A stretch of 64,000 nucleotides of DNA from Sediminibacterium sp. (GTDB lineage: Bacteria; Bacteroidota; Bacteroidia; B-17B0; Aurantibacillaceae). The notes under the pieces are model-generated. The model had not been told where the DNA came from, did not search any database, and worked only from the letters and a program-made list of their open reading frames with translations. Below, piece after piece: positions 45,385 to 55,017 of the stretch; positions within the stretch are counted from its first letter, which is position 1, and each line of letters begins with the position of its first letter. A program made the translations under genes and the position numbers. The stretch is from positions 1 through 64,000 of the forward strand of contig JASGCO010000014.1 of NCBI GenBank assembly GCA_030054095.1, read 5' to 3'.

Positions 45385-45960
45385 TTAACGGCCTTCTTCG
45401 GCAAGCTTTTTCATTTCAGCGTCAAAAATCTGTTGGAATTTTTGCTTATCATAATCCAACTTTAATTTATTGTCGTTCGAAATTTTTTGGTCCATTTTTT
45501 CAAACACTTCTTTTTTTCCAGCTTCAATAGCAATCCAATAACTGAACGCTCCATCTGGTTCTTTGAAAATCTTCTCGCCAATTTCTTTTACATTGCTTAA
45601 CTGCATGTTTACTACTTCGCGGGCTAACTCTTCAAACTTATTTTCATACTCCTGAGCATTACCTACCGAACGTTGATTGGTGTATTGGTCCGTAACACGC
45701 TTAATCATACTCTGAATATTACCCGCCATTTCTGATTTGGCATTCTGGAAAGCGATTTTTTTAGCAGTTGCCAGATCCGGCGATTTACCAACTTGTTTAG
45801 CGCGGAAGTTATTCTCATCGCTGCGGTATTCTTTCGAGCTGAAAGGTACCGTAATTTCAATGGCTCCTGTTTCCTTTTGGATAGGTGTCTTTTTAGACTT
45901 ACAAGCTGTTAATGCTAAAACTGCAACAGCAGGTATTAAAAGTAATTTTGAGGTTTTCAT
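45385..45960 (-). CDS. LPP20-like lipoprotein, 191 aa
   Basis: The lipobox ALTAC is clear. Residues 35-145 look like an LPP20-type domain, with ATAKKIAFQNAKSEMAGNI matching the helix seen in the 42505 gene product. The C-terminal helix is very charged (KLDYDKQKFQQIFDAEMKKL). A hairpin separates it from the TPR lipoprotein gene downstream. A TATATTTG -7 element lies at 46001-46008 on the minus strand. The role is unknown; an envelope-structure function shared with its neighbours is likely. Confidence 0.78.
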   Translation of the reverse strand: MKTSKLLLIPAVAVLALTACKSKKTPIQKETGAIEITVPFSSKEYRSDENNFRAKQVGKSPDLATAKKIAFQNAKSEMAGNIQSMIKRVTDQYTNQRSVGNAQEYENKFEELAREVVNMQLSNVKEIGEKIFKEPDGAFSYWIAIEAGKKEVFEKMDQKISNDNKLKLDYDKQKFQQIFDAEMKKLAEEGR

Positions 45961-46000
45961 ATTGCTTCTTTTATGGATTTATATTTTTCACAAGTCGTGC

Positions 46001-46008
46001 CAAATATA
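46001..46008 (-). promoter_or_regulatory. Candidate -7 element of the LPP20-like lipoprotein gene
   Basis: On the minus strand TATATTTG matches TAnnTTTG fully, 40 nt before the ATG at 45960. No TTTG is found 19-20 nt upstream. Confidence 0.4.
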
Positions 46009-46095
46009 TCGAATTTTATGGAATTAACAGGCTTTAACAAGCGGAAAGGGTTTTAGTACAAAAACCACTTGCTTTTTGTTAAAAGCCTTTAACAT

Positions 46096-47967
46096 TTACG
46101 CTAATTTTACCAATTCTTCTTCTGTATCCTTCTCTACCCTCAGGTTCTCAATAATAAATTCCTGACGTTCCTGCGTATTTTTCCCCATATAATAATTCAA
46201 CAGTTCCTGAATACTGGCTTTCTGATCAATTAACACTGGTTCGAGGCGAATGTCTTTTCCTATAAAATTACGAAACTCATCCGGGCTTATTTCTCCGAGA
46301 CCTTTGAATCGGGTAATTTCCGGCTTTGGTCCCAGTTTGGCAATGGCCGCTTTACGTTCTTCGTCAGAGTAACAATAAATGGTTTCCTTTTTATTACGTA
46401 CCCTGAATAATGGTGTTTGCAGAATTTTAACATGATTGTTTTTTACCAGATCAGGGAAAAACTGCAGAAAAAAGGTTAGCAGCAATAACCGGATGTGCAT
46501 TCCGTCCACATCGGCATCGGTTGCAATAACTATATTATTATAACGTAAATCGTCTAAGCCATCCTCAATGTTGAGCGCCGACTGAAGCAGGTTAAACTCT
46601 TCGTTTTCGTACACTACTTTTTTGCCGAGTCCGAAACAGTTTAGTGGCTTTCCTTTTAAACTAAACACGGCCTGTGTGTTTACATCGCGGGTTTTTGTGA
46701 TAGATCCGCTGGCACTGTCCCCCTCACAAATAAACAAGGTGGTATTTAAACGCCGGGCGTCCTTCAGATCATCAAGGTGCACGCGACAATCGCGTAACTT
46801 ACGATTGTGCAGCGACGCTTTTTTAGCACGCTCACGAGCCAGTTTTTGTATGCCAGATAATTCCTTGCGTTCCCGTTCATTCGCCAGAATTTTAGCTTCA
46901 ATGGCTTTCGCGGTTTCCGGATTTTTATGTAAATAATTATCCAGTTGCTGCTTTATAAAATCGCCAATAAAACTGCGCATGCTTTGTCCGCCAGGCGCTA
47001 CTTCATTGCTACCGAGTTTGGTTTTAGTCTGCGATTCAAAAACAGGTTCCTGAACCTTTACAGATACAGCAGCGATAATTGACTTACGAATATCTGTCGG
47101 GTCAAATTCCTTTTTATAAAACTCGCGAATGGTCTTTACTACCGCCTCCCGAAAAGCCGCCTGATGCGTACCACCCTGTGTGGTGTATTGCCCGTTAACG
47201 TAACTATAGTACTCCTCACTAAAATGCTCGTTACTATGCGTCATGGCTAATTCAATATCATCGCCCTGTAAGCGGATAATCGGATACAGAATTTCGCCGG
47301 TAATATTCTTCTCCAGCAGATCTTTTAATCCATTGTCTGATTTGTACGCCTGCCCATTCAGATAGAGTGTTAAACCGGTATTCAAGAAAGCATAGTTCCA
47401 TATCATACGATCGATGTACTCGTGCACGAAATGGTATTTTTTAAAAATGCTGTCATCCGGGCGAAACTCAACATAGGTTCCGTTTTTTTCTCCCGGGGCA
47501 GCCGTTAAGCGGTGTTCTTTTACCAGTTCCCCTTTACTGAATTCAGCCGTTTTAGCTTGTCCGTCGCGGTAAGAGGTTACTTTAAAATTAATGGATAAGG
47601 CATTTACCGCCTTTGTACCCACCCCATTTAAACCAATGGATTTTTTAAACGCTTCGCTATCGTATTTACCGCCGGTGTTTATCTTACTTACCACCTCAAC
47701 CACCTTCCCGAGTGGAATACCACGTCCATAATCGCGGATAGAAACAACACCGTCTTTTACATTTACTTCAATCTTGTTCCCCTCTCCCATCATGAACTCA
47801 TCAATGGAGTTATCCATTACCTCTTTCATGAGTACGTAAATCCCATCGTCGAAGGCCGAACCATCGCCCAACTTACCAATGTACATACCCGGACGGGTAC
47901 GGATGTGTTCCTTCCAGTCTAAGGATCGTATGCTGTCTTCGTTATAATTAGATGCTTGCTTTACCAT
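46096..47967 (-). CDS. parE: DNA topoisomerase IV subunit B (ParE type)
   Basis: The ATPase subunit of a type IIA topoisomerase that decatenates chromosomes. The 623-aa protein has RPGMYIG (24-30), the GHKL ATP site with MDNSIDE (Asn near 51), DYGRGIP and [10 protein letters not shown]. The TOPRIM domain has CEGDSASGS and the metal-binding [10 protein letters not shown], and PLNCFG precedes a short C-terminal part. The length and the TOPRIM-to-end layout fit ParE rather than a full GyrB. The partner gene (parC) is not in the window. It is the last gene of the run parE-AIM24-ychF-lipoprotein, separated by 82 nt. Confidence 0.92.
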   Translation of the reverse strand: MVKQASNYNEDSIRSLDWKEHIRTRPGMYIGKLGDGSAFDDGIYVLMKEVMDNSIDEFMMGEGNKIEVNVKDGVVSIRDYGRGIPLGKVVEVVSKINTGGKYDSEAFKKSIGLNGVGTKAVNALSINFKVTSYRDGQAKTAEFSKGELVKEHRLTAAPGEKNGTYVEFRPDDSIFKKYHFVHEYIDRMIWNYAFLNTGLTLYLNGQAYKSDNGLKDLLEKNITGEILYPIIRLQGDDIELAMTHSNEHFSEEYYSYVNGQYTTQGGTHQAAFREAVVKTIREFYKKEFDPTDIRKSIIAAVSVKVQEPVFESQTKTKLGSNEVAPGGQSMRSFIGDFIKQQLDNYLHKNPETAKAIEAKILANERERKELSGIQKLARERAKKASLHNRKLRDCRVHLDDLKDARRLNTTLFICEGDSASGSITKTRDVNTQAVFSLKGKPLNCFGLGKKVVYENEEFNLLQSALNIEDGLDDLRYNNIVIATDADVDGMHIRLLLLTFFLQFFPDLVKNNHVKILQTPLFRVRNKKETIYCYSDEERKAAIAKLGPKPEITRFKGLGEISPDEFRNFIGKDIRLEPVLIDQKASIQELLNYYMGKNTQERQEFIIENLRVEKDTEEELVKLA

Positions 47968-48049
47968 TAATTACTTAAAAATTTAAAGTTCACGTTTAAT
48001 ATGAAGCGTGCCTTCCCGCTTCCCATTGCCTATTTTCCGGATACGGGGA

Positions 48050-48826
48050 TTAATCCCCGTCCAGAAGATTCCCTAACCCGCCTAAAATGCTGCCTTCTTC
48101 CTTACGGCTTCCGGTTCCATACGATAAGATACGGCCGGCAAGGCGACTGATTGGCAGTGTTTGTATCCACACTTTGCCAGGACCTCTTAATACCGCAAAG
48201 AAAACCCCTTCGCCACCAAACAAGGTATTTTTAATACCACCCACAAACTGTATATCGTATTGCACGCCGCTTGTAAACGCCACAATACACCCTGTGTCAA
48301 TTTTCAGAACTTCGCCAGGCTGCAACTCTTTTTCAATGACATGACCGCCACTGTGTACAAACGCCATTCCATCCCCCTCAAGTTTTTGCATAATAAAGCC
48401 TTCGCCGCCAAATAACCCCGTTCCCAGCTTTTTCTGAAATTCAATCCCGACTGATACCCCTTTTGCCGCGCACAAAAAACTATCTTTCTGGCAAACAATT
48501 TTATTTCCCAGTTTTTGCAAATCCATAGGAATAATTTTACCAGAATATGGCGCCGCAAAAGTCACTTGCTTTTTCCCCTGCCCCACATTGGTATATACGG
48601 TCATAAACAGGTTTTCGCCCGTAAGCATGCGCTTTCCTGCTGTAAACAGTTTACTCATAAATCCTTTGTGGTTTCCATCGCCAAACATAGTTTCCATTTG
48701 TATGCCATCGGTCATCATCATAAAACTGCCTGGCTCGGCAATAACCGATTCCTGTGGATCGAGTTCTACTTCCACACATTGCATTTCTTCGCCGTAAAGC
48801 TTGTAATCTATCTCGTGATTGTTCAT
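48050..48826 (-). CDS. AIM24/TIGR00266-family protein
   Basis: The 258-aa protein matches the AIM24 (TIGR00266) family: VEVELDPQESVIAEPGSFMMM at the start (Pro-Gly turn and Met run), then repeated strands with MLTGENLFMTVY, GFIMQKLEGDG, LKIDTGCIVAF and GGEGVFFAVLRGPGKVWIQT. These proteins are cytoplasmic beta barrels of unknown biochemical role. There is a poly-Gly-like tail (EEGSILGGLGNLL). The start lies 18 nt after the ychF stop, suggesting cotranscription. Confidence 0.92.
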   Translation of the reverse strand: MNNHEIDYKLYGEEMQCVEVELDPQESVIAEPGSFMMMTDGIQMETMFGDGNHKGFMSKLFTAGKRMLTGENLFMTVYTNVGQGKKQVTFAAPYSGKIIPMDLQKLGNKIVCQKDSFLCAAKGVSVGIEFQKKLGTGLFGGEGFIMQKLEGDGMAFVHSGGHVIEKELQPGEVLKIDTGCIVAFTSGVQYDIQFVGGIKNTLFGGEGVFFAVLRGPGKVWIQTLPISRLAGRILSYGTGSRKEEGSILGGLGNLLDGD

Positions 48827-48844
48827 TGTATTTTGGTTTAATTT

Positions 48845-49945
48845 TTACACATTAAATCGGAAGTGCATCACATCTCCATCCGCTACCAGGTATTCTTTTC
48901 CTTCGATACGTAATTTACCGGCATCGCGGCAGGCACTTTCACTTCCAAGGGTAATAAAATCGTTGTAAGCAATTACCTCTGCTTTAATAAATCCTTTTTC
49001 AAAATCGGTGTGAATCACGCCTGCGGCTTGTGGTGCCTTAAAGCCTTTGGTAATGGTCCATGCTCTTACCTCTTTAACCCCCGCCGTAAAATACGTTTGA
49101 AGGTTCAGGAGCTTATAGGCCGACTTAATCAGTTTGTTAACGCCGGGCTCATCCAGTCCCATTTCGGCCAAAAATAATTGTTTCTCTTCGTACGTTTCCA
49201 GAGCTGCAATTTCGCTTTCCATTTGCGCGGTAATAATCATCATCTCCGCGTTTTCGCCGGCAATGGCCGCTTTTACGGCTTCTACATGGTGATTGCCGGT
49301 TTTGGCAGAGGCCTCATCTACATTACACACATACAATACCGGTTTAATGGTTAATAAATGCAGATCGGCCACATAAGGCAATTCGTTTTCATCTAATTGC
49401 GCCGCGCGGGCCGATTTACCGCTTTCCAACACATCTTTTACTTTAGATAGCACGGCATAAGTTTTTACGGCTTCTTTATCGTTGCCGGTTTTCGCCTGCT
49501 TCTCAAATTTTTTTATTTTAGTTTCCACACTATCCAGATCTTTCAGTTGCAATTCCGCATCAATAATCTCCTTATCTCTTACCGGATTTACATTTCCATC
49601 TACATGCACCACATTGGGGTCATCAAAACAACGTAATACATGAAGTATAGCATTACACTCCCGTATGTTGCCCAAAAATTTATTTCCCAGACCTTCGCCT
49701 TTGCTGGCGCCTTTTACTAACCCCGCGATGTCAACTATTTCTACTGTGGTAGGTAAAATGTTTTGCGGTTTTACAAGATCCGATAATTTATTTAAGCGTT
49801 CATCGGGTACGGTGATGGTTCCCACATTCGGGTCAATAGTACAAAACGGAAAGTTTGCCGCCTGCGCTTTTGCGTTACTTAAACAATTGAATAAGGTTGA
49901 TTTTCCAACATTCGGGAGCCCTACTATTCCACATTTTAAAGCCAT
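48845..49945 (-). CDS. ychF: Redox-regulated ATPase YchF (OBG-type GTPase family)
   Basis: YchF binds ribosomes and hydrolyses ATP rather than GTP; it modulates translation under oxidative stress. The 366-aa protein starts with GLPNVGKST (8-16), has the YchF-type G2/G3 region ANFPFCTIDPN and DIAGLVKGASKGEG, an altered NKxD position (YVCNVDE), which is the basis of ATP preference, and a C-terminal TGS domain. The family length is normal. It lies 16 nt after the preceding lipoprotein gene and 18 nt before the AIM24 gene. Confidence 0.97.
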   Translation of the reverse strand: MALKCGIVGLPNVGKSTLFNCLSNAKAQAANFPFCTIDPNVGTITVPDERLNKLSDLVKPQNILPTTVEIVDIAGLVKGASKGEGLGNKFLGNIRECNAILHVLRCFDDPNVVHVDGNVNPVRDKEIIDAELQLKDLDSVETKIKKFEKQAKTGNDKEAVKTYAVLSKVKDVLESGKSARAAQLDENELPYVADLHLLTIKPVLYVCNVDEASAKTGNHHVEAVKAAIAGENAEMMIITAQMESEIAALETYEEKQLFLAEMGLDEPGVNKLIKSAYKLLNLQTYFTAGVKEVRAWTITKGFKAPQAAGVIHTDFEKGFIKAEVIAYNDFITLGSESACRDAGKLRIEGKEYLVADGDVMHFRFNV

Positions 49946-49961
49946 AAGAATTTATTTTTGT

Positions 49962-50747
49962 TTACCAGTTTTTAGTGATTTGCATGGTAGCTGTTGGCGA
50001 CCCCGGTACCGGTAAGTTATCGCCAATGAGTACCTCTTTGTTTAATGTATTGGAAAACACGCTGCCGTAAGTAACCGGCACCAGCGCGAAGTAACATTTC
50101 TGCCAGGTGTTTACACTATTTGCCAGATAATTGGCCACGTTGTTCAGCTTTGCAATGTTTTTATTGGTAAAATTGGTATTTATACCGTTCACTATTAGAT
50201 AATCTACCGCCGCGTAATCGTTTACACCAACAGTAGAAGCGGTATGGGTTAATACAGCGATTTTAATGTTTTTGCCCGCAGGAATGCTTTTATTCAGAAA
50301 AAAATTGATGGTAATGGAATCTTTATTTACAAGATTAGGCGCACTCGTTAATGTTAGTTTGTAAGGCGAATTCCGGGCAATACTAACGTTAAGACTCAGT
50401 GGGTTATTGGCTGTAAAAGTGATCGAATAAGGCGCTTGCTCGTATCCGGCTTTCACGGCTACCGGGTAGAGTTCTCCCGCGGCCACGCCGGTCATAGTGG
50501 CAATGCCCATGGAATTAGTAGTAGCACCGTGTGGTGTACCAGAAAATGACACGTTAATATTACTGCGATCTGCCAGATTATCACCCACAGAATCGTAAGC
50601 AGCTACAAACCAGGTAACGGTATTGGTTTTAGTAGTGCCCGTTGGGCCGGAAACAGGAGCTGTTTCTTCGGGTTTAGTCTCCTTTTTACAGGCCACACCC
50701 AAAAATACAATCACTGCCCAAAATACTATGTTAATTCGTTTGTACAT
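49962..50747 (-). CDS. Lipoprotein with Ig-like repeat, 261 aa
   Basis: The ATG at 50747 gives a signal sequence ending with the lipobox FLGVAC; the longer frame to 50774 would bury it. The mature part has a Pro/Thr linker (25-45) and one or two beta-sandwich modules (NINVSFSGTPHGATTNSMG, VAAGELYPVAVKAGYEQAPY) of the carboxypeptidase-regulatory/Ig type found in surface lipoproteins. The function is unknown. It appears to be the first gene of the ychF run. TATATTTG at 50779-50786 (minus) is a candidate -7 element. Confidence 0.72.
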   Translation of the reverse strand: MYKRINIVFWAVIVFLGVACKKETKPEETAPVSGPTGTTKTNTVTWFVAAYDSVGDNLADRSNINVSFSGTPHGATTNSMGIATMTGVAAGELYPVAVKAGYEQAPYSITFTANNPLSLNVSIARNSPYKLTLTSAPNLVNKDSITINFFLNKSIPAGKNIKIAVLTHTASTVGVNDYAAVDYLIVNGINTNFTNKNIAKLNNVANYLANSVNTWQKCYFALVPVTYGSVFSNTLNKEVLIGDNLPVPGSPTATMQITKNW

Positions 50748-50778
50748 GCTCGTCTGCAAAGGCATTTCTGCCAAAACG

Positions 50779-50786
50779 CAAATATA
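50779..50786 (-). promoter_or_regulatory. Candidate -7 element of the lipoprotein-ychF run
   Basis: TATATTTG on the minus strand matches TAnnTTTG fully, 31 nt before the ATG at 50747. A TTTG lies 25 nt upstream, longer than the usual spacing. Confidence 0.4.
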
Positions 50787-50891
50787 CCAATAGTTAGGGG
50801 TTTCTCAGGGGCAAAACAACACGTAAATAAGGGAGTTTTTAACATCGTTTTTTCTTTTTTAACAAGGGCGGCAATTGCCATTTCTTTATAG

Positions 50892-50899
50892 TAATTTTG
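50892..50899 (+). promoter_or_regulatory. Candidate -7 element of the transketolase N-subunit gene
   Basis: TAATTTTG matches TAnnTTTG, 14 nt before the ATG at 50914, which would give a very short leader. Confidence 0.3.
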
Positions 50900-50913
50900 G
50901 GCTTTTATTTATT

Positions 50914-51762
50914 ATGTCTTCACTTGCTCAACTTACCGATCTGTGTCAACAGGTTCGTCGCGATATTGTCAGAATGGTTCATGCGGTTAGCTCGGGGCAT
51001 CCGGGCGGATCTCTGGGATGCGTAGAATACCTGGTTGCCTTGTATGGTGCTGTGCTAAAGCACAATCCCGGGCAATTTAACATGGACGGCAGTGGCGAAG
51101 ATGTGTTTTTTCTGAGCAATGGACATATTAGTCCTGTGTTTTACAGTGTTTTGGCGCGTACCGGGTATTTTCCGGTTTCGGAACTTAACACCTTTCGCAA
51201 ATTAAACTCCCGCTTACAGGGTCACCCCACTACCCACGAGGGTCTGCCCGGCGTGCGTGTGGCTTCGGGTTCACTCGGTCAGGGTATGAGCGTAGCCATT
51301 GGTGCCGCATTAGCTAAAAAATTAAATAACGACACCTCAGTTGTTTACTCGCTGCATGGCGATGGCGAATTACAGGAAGGCCAGATTTGGGAAGCCGCCA
51401 TGTACGCTTCAGCTAATAAGGTGGACAATTACATTGCTACGGTAGATTATAATGGTCGCCAGATAGATGGTGATGTAGAGAACGTTTTATCCTTAGGTAA
51501 CTTACGGGCCAAGTTTGAAGCCTTTGGCTGGACGGTGACCGAAATTGAGAAAGGCAACGATTTAGCGTCGGTGGTAGATGGTCTTAACCATGCCAAAACC
51601 CTTTTGGGAAAAGGGAAACCGGTAATGGTACTGATGCGCACCGAAATGGGGATGGGTGTAGATTACATGATGGGTACCCACAAGTGGCACGGATCGGCGC
51701 CAAATGATGAACAATTACAAAAAGCACTGGATCAGTTGCCTGTAACGTTGGGGGATTATTAA
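50914..51762 (+). CDS. Transketolase, N-terminal subunit
   Basis: Transketolase moves two-carbon units between sugar phosphates in the pentose phosphate pathway. This 282-aa subunit carries the thiamine-diphosphate-binding half: GHPGGSLG (about 28-35), FLSNGHISP, GSLGQGMSVAIGAA and the Mg/TPP motif GDGELQEGQIWEA with DYNGRQIDG. The ATG at 50914 was preferred; an upstream start at 50875 would add 13 residues. The matching C-terminal subunit lies at 53194 but a VWA protein gene separates them, which is unusual for a two-subunit enzyme. Confidence 0.95.
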   Translation: MSSLAQLTDLCQQVRRDIVRMVHAVSSGHPGGSLGCVEYLVALYGAVLKHNPGQFNMDGSGEDVFFLSNGHISPVFYSVLARTGYFPVSELNTFRKLNSRLQGHPTTHEGLPGVRVASGSLGQGMSVAIGAALAKKLNNDTSVVYSLHGDGELQEGQIWEAAMYASANKVDNYIATVDYNGRQIDGDVENVLSLGNLRAKFEAFGWTVTEIEKGNDLASVVDGLNHAKTLLGKGKPVMVLMRTEMGMGVDYMMGTHKWHGSAPNDEQLQKALDQLPVTLGDY

Positions 51763-51789
51763 CGTTCTCCCTTTACTTCAATTACTTGT

Positions 51790-53190
51790 TTGAAAAAAAT
51801 AAGATGTATACGCATTGCTTCTGATGCCATCATCAGGTGGTACATCTGTATTTTTGTTCTCTTTTCCGCAATTGGCACAAACGCCCAAACTACCAACCGT
51901 ATCCTGTTTATTTTTGACGACAGCTACAGCATGTACGCGCCATGGAACAGCAACATTAAAATTGAGGTGGCCAAAAAGGTAATGGGCGATTTTCTTGACA
52001 GCCTGAAAGGAATTCCTAACCTGGAACTGGCTTTACGCTGCTACGGCCATACCACTTTTTTTAAGCCCGATCGCAACTGCAAAGACAGCAAACTCGAAGT
52101 ACCTTTTGCGCCGGCCAAAACCAATTACCTGAAAATAAAACAGCGCATTAACCGCCTCGAACCCCTTGGTACAACGCCCATTGCCTACTCTCTGGGCGAA
52201 AGTACCGCTGATTTTACCCCGTGCAGCCATTGCCGTAACATTGTCATTTTAATTACCGATGGCATTGAGGAATGCGAGGGCAACCCCTGTCAGGTGAGTA
52301 TAGAGATGCAAAAAAAGGGCATTTTTTTACGCCCCTTTGTTATTGGTGTGGGTTTAGATGTAAAGTTTGCCGACGCTTTTGCCTGTATGGGCAAGTTTTA
52401 TGACGTAAGCAATGAGGCTAATTTTAAAGATGTACTTAAGCTTGTCCTTACCGAAGCCTTGTCGCAAACCACTGTAGAGGTGGACTTACTGGATATTGCC
52501 AAAAAACCCACAGAAACCGACGTGGATATGACCTTTTATGAGGCCGGAACCGGAAAAGTAAAATACAATTACCTTCACACCATCAACCATCGGGGCAAAC
52601 CCGATACCCTGGTGCTGGATCCGGACTTAAGATACGATTTAACCGTACACACTATTCCCCCGCAGGAAAAAAAAGGCATCAGCATTGTAAAAGGGCAACA
52701 CAATATTATCCCCGTAGATGCCCCGCAAGGCTTTTTAAAACTCGAACTCGACGGCCCCATCAGCAAATATTACCCCAGTACCATTGTGCGCAAGGCTGGT
52801 GAGATGAAAACCCTTGTGGTTCAGGAATTTGGGAAAACAGAAAAACTGATTGTTGGCAAATATGATCTGGAAGTATTAACCCTTCCCCGCATCTACCTGA
52901 AAGATGTTGAAATTAAACAAAGTAGCACCAACACCATTAAAATTCCTACCAGTGGAAATGTGGTTTTTTCACGACTGGGAACCGGGTATGGAAGTATTTA
53001 TACCGATACCGGAAAAGAAGTGAATTGGGTTTGTAATTTAAACACAACTTTGCAAAGCGAAATCATATATTTGCAACCGGGAAAATACAAGGTGGTGTTC
53101 CGGTACGAAAGTGCCCGCGAAACCCTTAAAACCATAGAACGGAATTTTGAAGTAAAACAAAATACGGTGCAAACCATAAAATTATTTTAA
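51790..53190 (+). CDS. Exported von Willebrand factor A domain protein between transketolase genes
   Basis: This 466-aa protein starts at a TTG (51790); no in-frame ATG precedes the signal peptide (hydrophobic WYICIFVLFSAIGTNAQ at about 17-33). A VWA domain follows (about 36-235) with a complete MIDAS: DDSYS (44-48), a Thr in LGTTPIAYSL and ITDGIEE. Cys residues in the domain (DRNCKDS, TPCSHCRN, EECEGNPC) could form disulfides. The C-terminal 220 residues are repeated beta strands. It starts 27 nt after tktN and ends 3 nt before tktC, so it is inside the transketolase operon. Its role there is unknown. Confidence 0.85.
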   Translation: MKKIRCIRIASDAIIRWYICIFVLFSAIGTNAQTTNRILFIFDDSYSMYAPWNSNIKIEVAKKVMGDFLDSLKGIPNLELALRCYGHTTFFKPDRNCKDSKLEVPFAPAKTNYLKIKQRINRLEPLGTTPIAYSLGESTADFTPCSHCRNIVILITDGIEECEGNPCQVSIEMQKKGIFLRPFVIGVGLDVKFADAFACMGKFYDVSNEANFKDVLKLVLTEALSQTTVEVDLLDIAKKPTETDVDMTFYEAGTGKVKYNYLHTINHRGKPDTLVLDPDLRYDLTVHTIPPQEKKGISIVKGQHNIIPVDAPQGFLKLELDGPISKYYPSTIVRKAGEMKTLVVQEFGKTEKLIVGKYDLEVLTLPRIYLKDVEIKQSSTNTIKIPTSGNVVFSRLGTGYGSIYTDTGKEVNWVCNLNTTLQSEIIYLQPGKYKVVFRYESARETLKTIERNFEVKQNTVQTIKLF

Positions 53191-53193
53191 CGC

Positions 53194-54147
53194 ATGAAGG
53201 AATATACCTATACTGAGAAAAAAGACACACGCTCCGGATTTGGCGCGGGTTTAAGCGAATTGGGCAAAACCAATCCAAACGTGGTGGCTCTGTGTGCCGA
53301 TTTAACCGGTTCCTTAAAAATGGATGCTTTTCAAAAAGCGCATCCTGACCGTTTTTTTCAGGTAGGAATCGCGGAAGCCAACATGATGGGTATTGCCGCG
53401 GGTTTAACCATAGGTGGAAAAATTCCGTTTACCGGCACTTTTGCCAACTTTAGTACCGGACGCGTGTACGATCAGATCCGTCAGAGTATAGCCTATTCCG
53501 ATAAAAATGTAAAAATAGCTGCTTCGCACGCGGGCCTGACCTTAGGAGAAGACGGTGCTACCCACCAGATTCTGGAAGACATTGGCTTAATGAAAATGCT
53601 GCCCAACATGGTGGTTATTAATCCTTGCGATTACAACCAAACCAAAGCAGCCACCATTGCCGTGGCAAAATACCACGGACCGGTATATCTGCGTTTTGGC
53701 CGTCCGAGTGTGCCTAATTTTACCCCTGCCGATCAGGAATTTGTAATTGGGAAAGCGGTACTATTGCAGGAAGGATCAGACGTTACCATTGTGGCTACCG
53801 GACACCTGGTTTGGAAAGCTCTGGAAGCGGCTAAATCCCTGCACGAAAAAGGTATTTCCGCTGAGGTAATTAATATTCACACCATTAAACCACTGGACGA
53901 AGAGGCCATCCTGAAATCGGTTGCTAAAACCCGTTGCGTGGTAAGTGCCGAAGAACATCAGCGACACGGCGGTTTGGGCGACAGTATTGCCCAGCTTTTA
54001 GCCCGCAAACATCCGGCACCACAGGAATATGTGGCCGTTAACGATAGCTTTGGTGAAAGCGGAACTCCTGACGAACTGATGAAAAAATACGGTTTGGATA
54101 CAGTGAATATTATTGAGGCTACAGAAGCCGTTTTAAAGCGGAAATAA
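53194..54147 (+). CDS. Transketolase, C-terminal subunit
   Basis: This 317-aa half contains the pyrimidine-binding domain with [28 protein letters not shown] (catalytic Glu in the EAN context) and [16 protein letters not shown], then [12 protein letters not shown]. The C-terminal domain follows ([27 protein letters not shown]). Together with the subunit at 50914 it makes a full transketolase. It lies 3 nt after the VWA gene, so it depends on the same transcript. Confidence 0.95.
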   Translation: MKEYTYTEKKDTRSGFGAGLSELGKTNPNVVALCADLTGSLKMDAFQKAHPDRFFQVGIAEANMMGIAAGLTIGGKIPFTGTFANFSTGRVYDQIRQSIAYSDKNVKIAASHAGLTLGEDGATHQILEDIGLMKMLPNMVVINPCDYNQTKAATIAVAKYHGPVYLRFGRPSVPNFTPADQEFVIGKAVLLQEGSDVTIVATGHLVWKALEAAKSLHEKGISAEVINIHTIKPLDEEAILKSVAKTRCVVSAEEHQRHGGLGDSIAQLLARKHPAPQEYVAVNDSFGESGTPDELMKKYGLDTVNIIEATEAVLKRK

Positions 54148-54171
54148 GTTTTAACGGAGTATCATCAGAAT

Positions 54172-55017
54172 TTAATACAAGTATTTTTCCAAGTCTTTAT
54201 CCTTTAATATAAAGGTTTTGTTCTCCTCATAGAATCTACCCAATTCACGGCTCAGGTTCATGGCCATCTTATTCAGGCGCTCTTGCCGGTATTGCTTATC
54301 CAATGGCACATTAACAACTTGCCCGTTCTTCTGAATGGCAACAATATAGTCCTTATCCAAACCTTCGCTCTTAAAAAAGGAATTATACAACACAAAATAA
54401 GGGAACGGGTTTTTTAACTGATGGCCATATTTGTTTTTAAGTACAATAAATGCCTGTTTTGTTGGAGTACCCGCTTCTCTTACTTTTGGCGCCTGTTCTT
54501 CGCTCACAAATCCAATAGAAGAATTATACACCACATCTTTATCCGCTAATAAATAATAGGCAACATCCAGTTTAATACTATCATTGGTAACCAGATTTGA
54601 ATCCAAAAATATCCCCTTCCGCACTCCTTTTAACAGTGAATCGGTACTGGTAGTATATATAAAATACAACTTGCAAAAACGGAAATGATTAGTGAATGCC
54701 CGGTAATACAATTTATTCAGCGCAATGGTTTCATTTTCCTTTTTTACAGCCCCTTCTTCATTCCCCGCCTTTCTTAATTTTTCAATAGCCAGTTTATTGG
54801 TCTGCAATCGTACAATGATGGCGCCATCCTTCAACTCCTTAATCTGCCACTTCGCCACATTTTTACGGCGTTTTTCAAATTTGCTGAAATCCCCATTAGG
54901 TGATACAGGATCATCATCCGGCGGACGGGTAATGTTATCTGAATTCTTCTGAGCGCATAATACACCTGACAAAAGAAGACCTAATACTAAAACGAGTTTA
55001 TTTAATTGTAGCGCCAT
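54172..55017 (-). CDS. Exported protein of unknown function, 281 aa
   Basis: A signal peptide ending VLCAQ (about 18-22) precedes a short acidic, Pro-rich stretch and a mixed alpha/beta domain with repeated hydrophobic strands ([47 protein letters not shown]). No family is recognised; it looks like a conserved Bacteroidota exported protein. The ATG at 55017 overlaps the 3' end of metG by 20 nt, so it is translated from the metG transcript. Confidence 0.75.
   Translation of the reverse strand: MALQLNKLVLVLGLLLSGVLCAQKNSDNITRPPDDDPVSPNGDFSKFEKRRKNVAKWQIKELKDGAIIVRLQTNKLAIEKLRKAGNEEGAVKKENETIALNKLYYRAFTNHFRFCKLYFIYTTSTDSLLKGVRKGIFLDSNLVTNDSIKLDVAYYLLADKDVVYNSSIGFVSEEQAPKVREAGTPTKQAFIVLKNKYGHQLKNPFPYFVLYNSFFKSEGLDKDYIVAIQKNGQVVNVPLDKQYRQERLNKMAMNLSRELGRFYEENKTFILKDKDLEKYLY

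Noticed and set aside
51790..51792. ATG-based start for the VWA gene
   Set aside because: The only ATG nearby is out of frame; all in-frame candidates other than TTG at 51790 are weaker.
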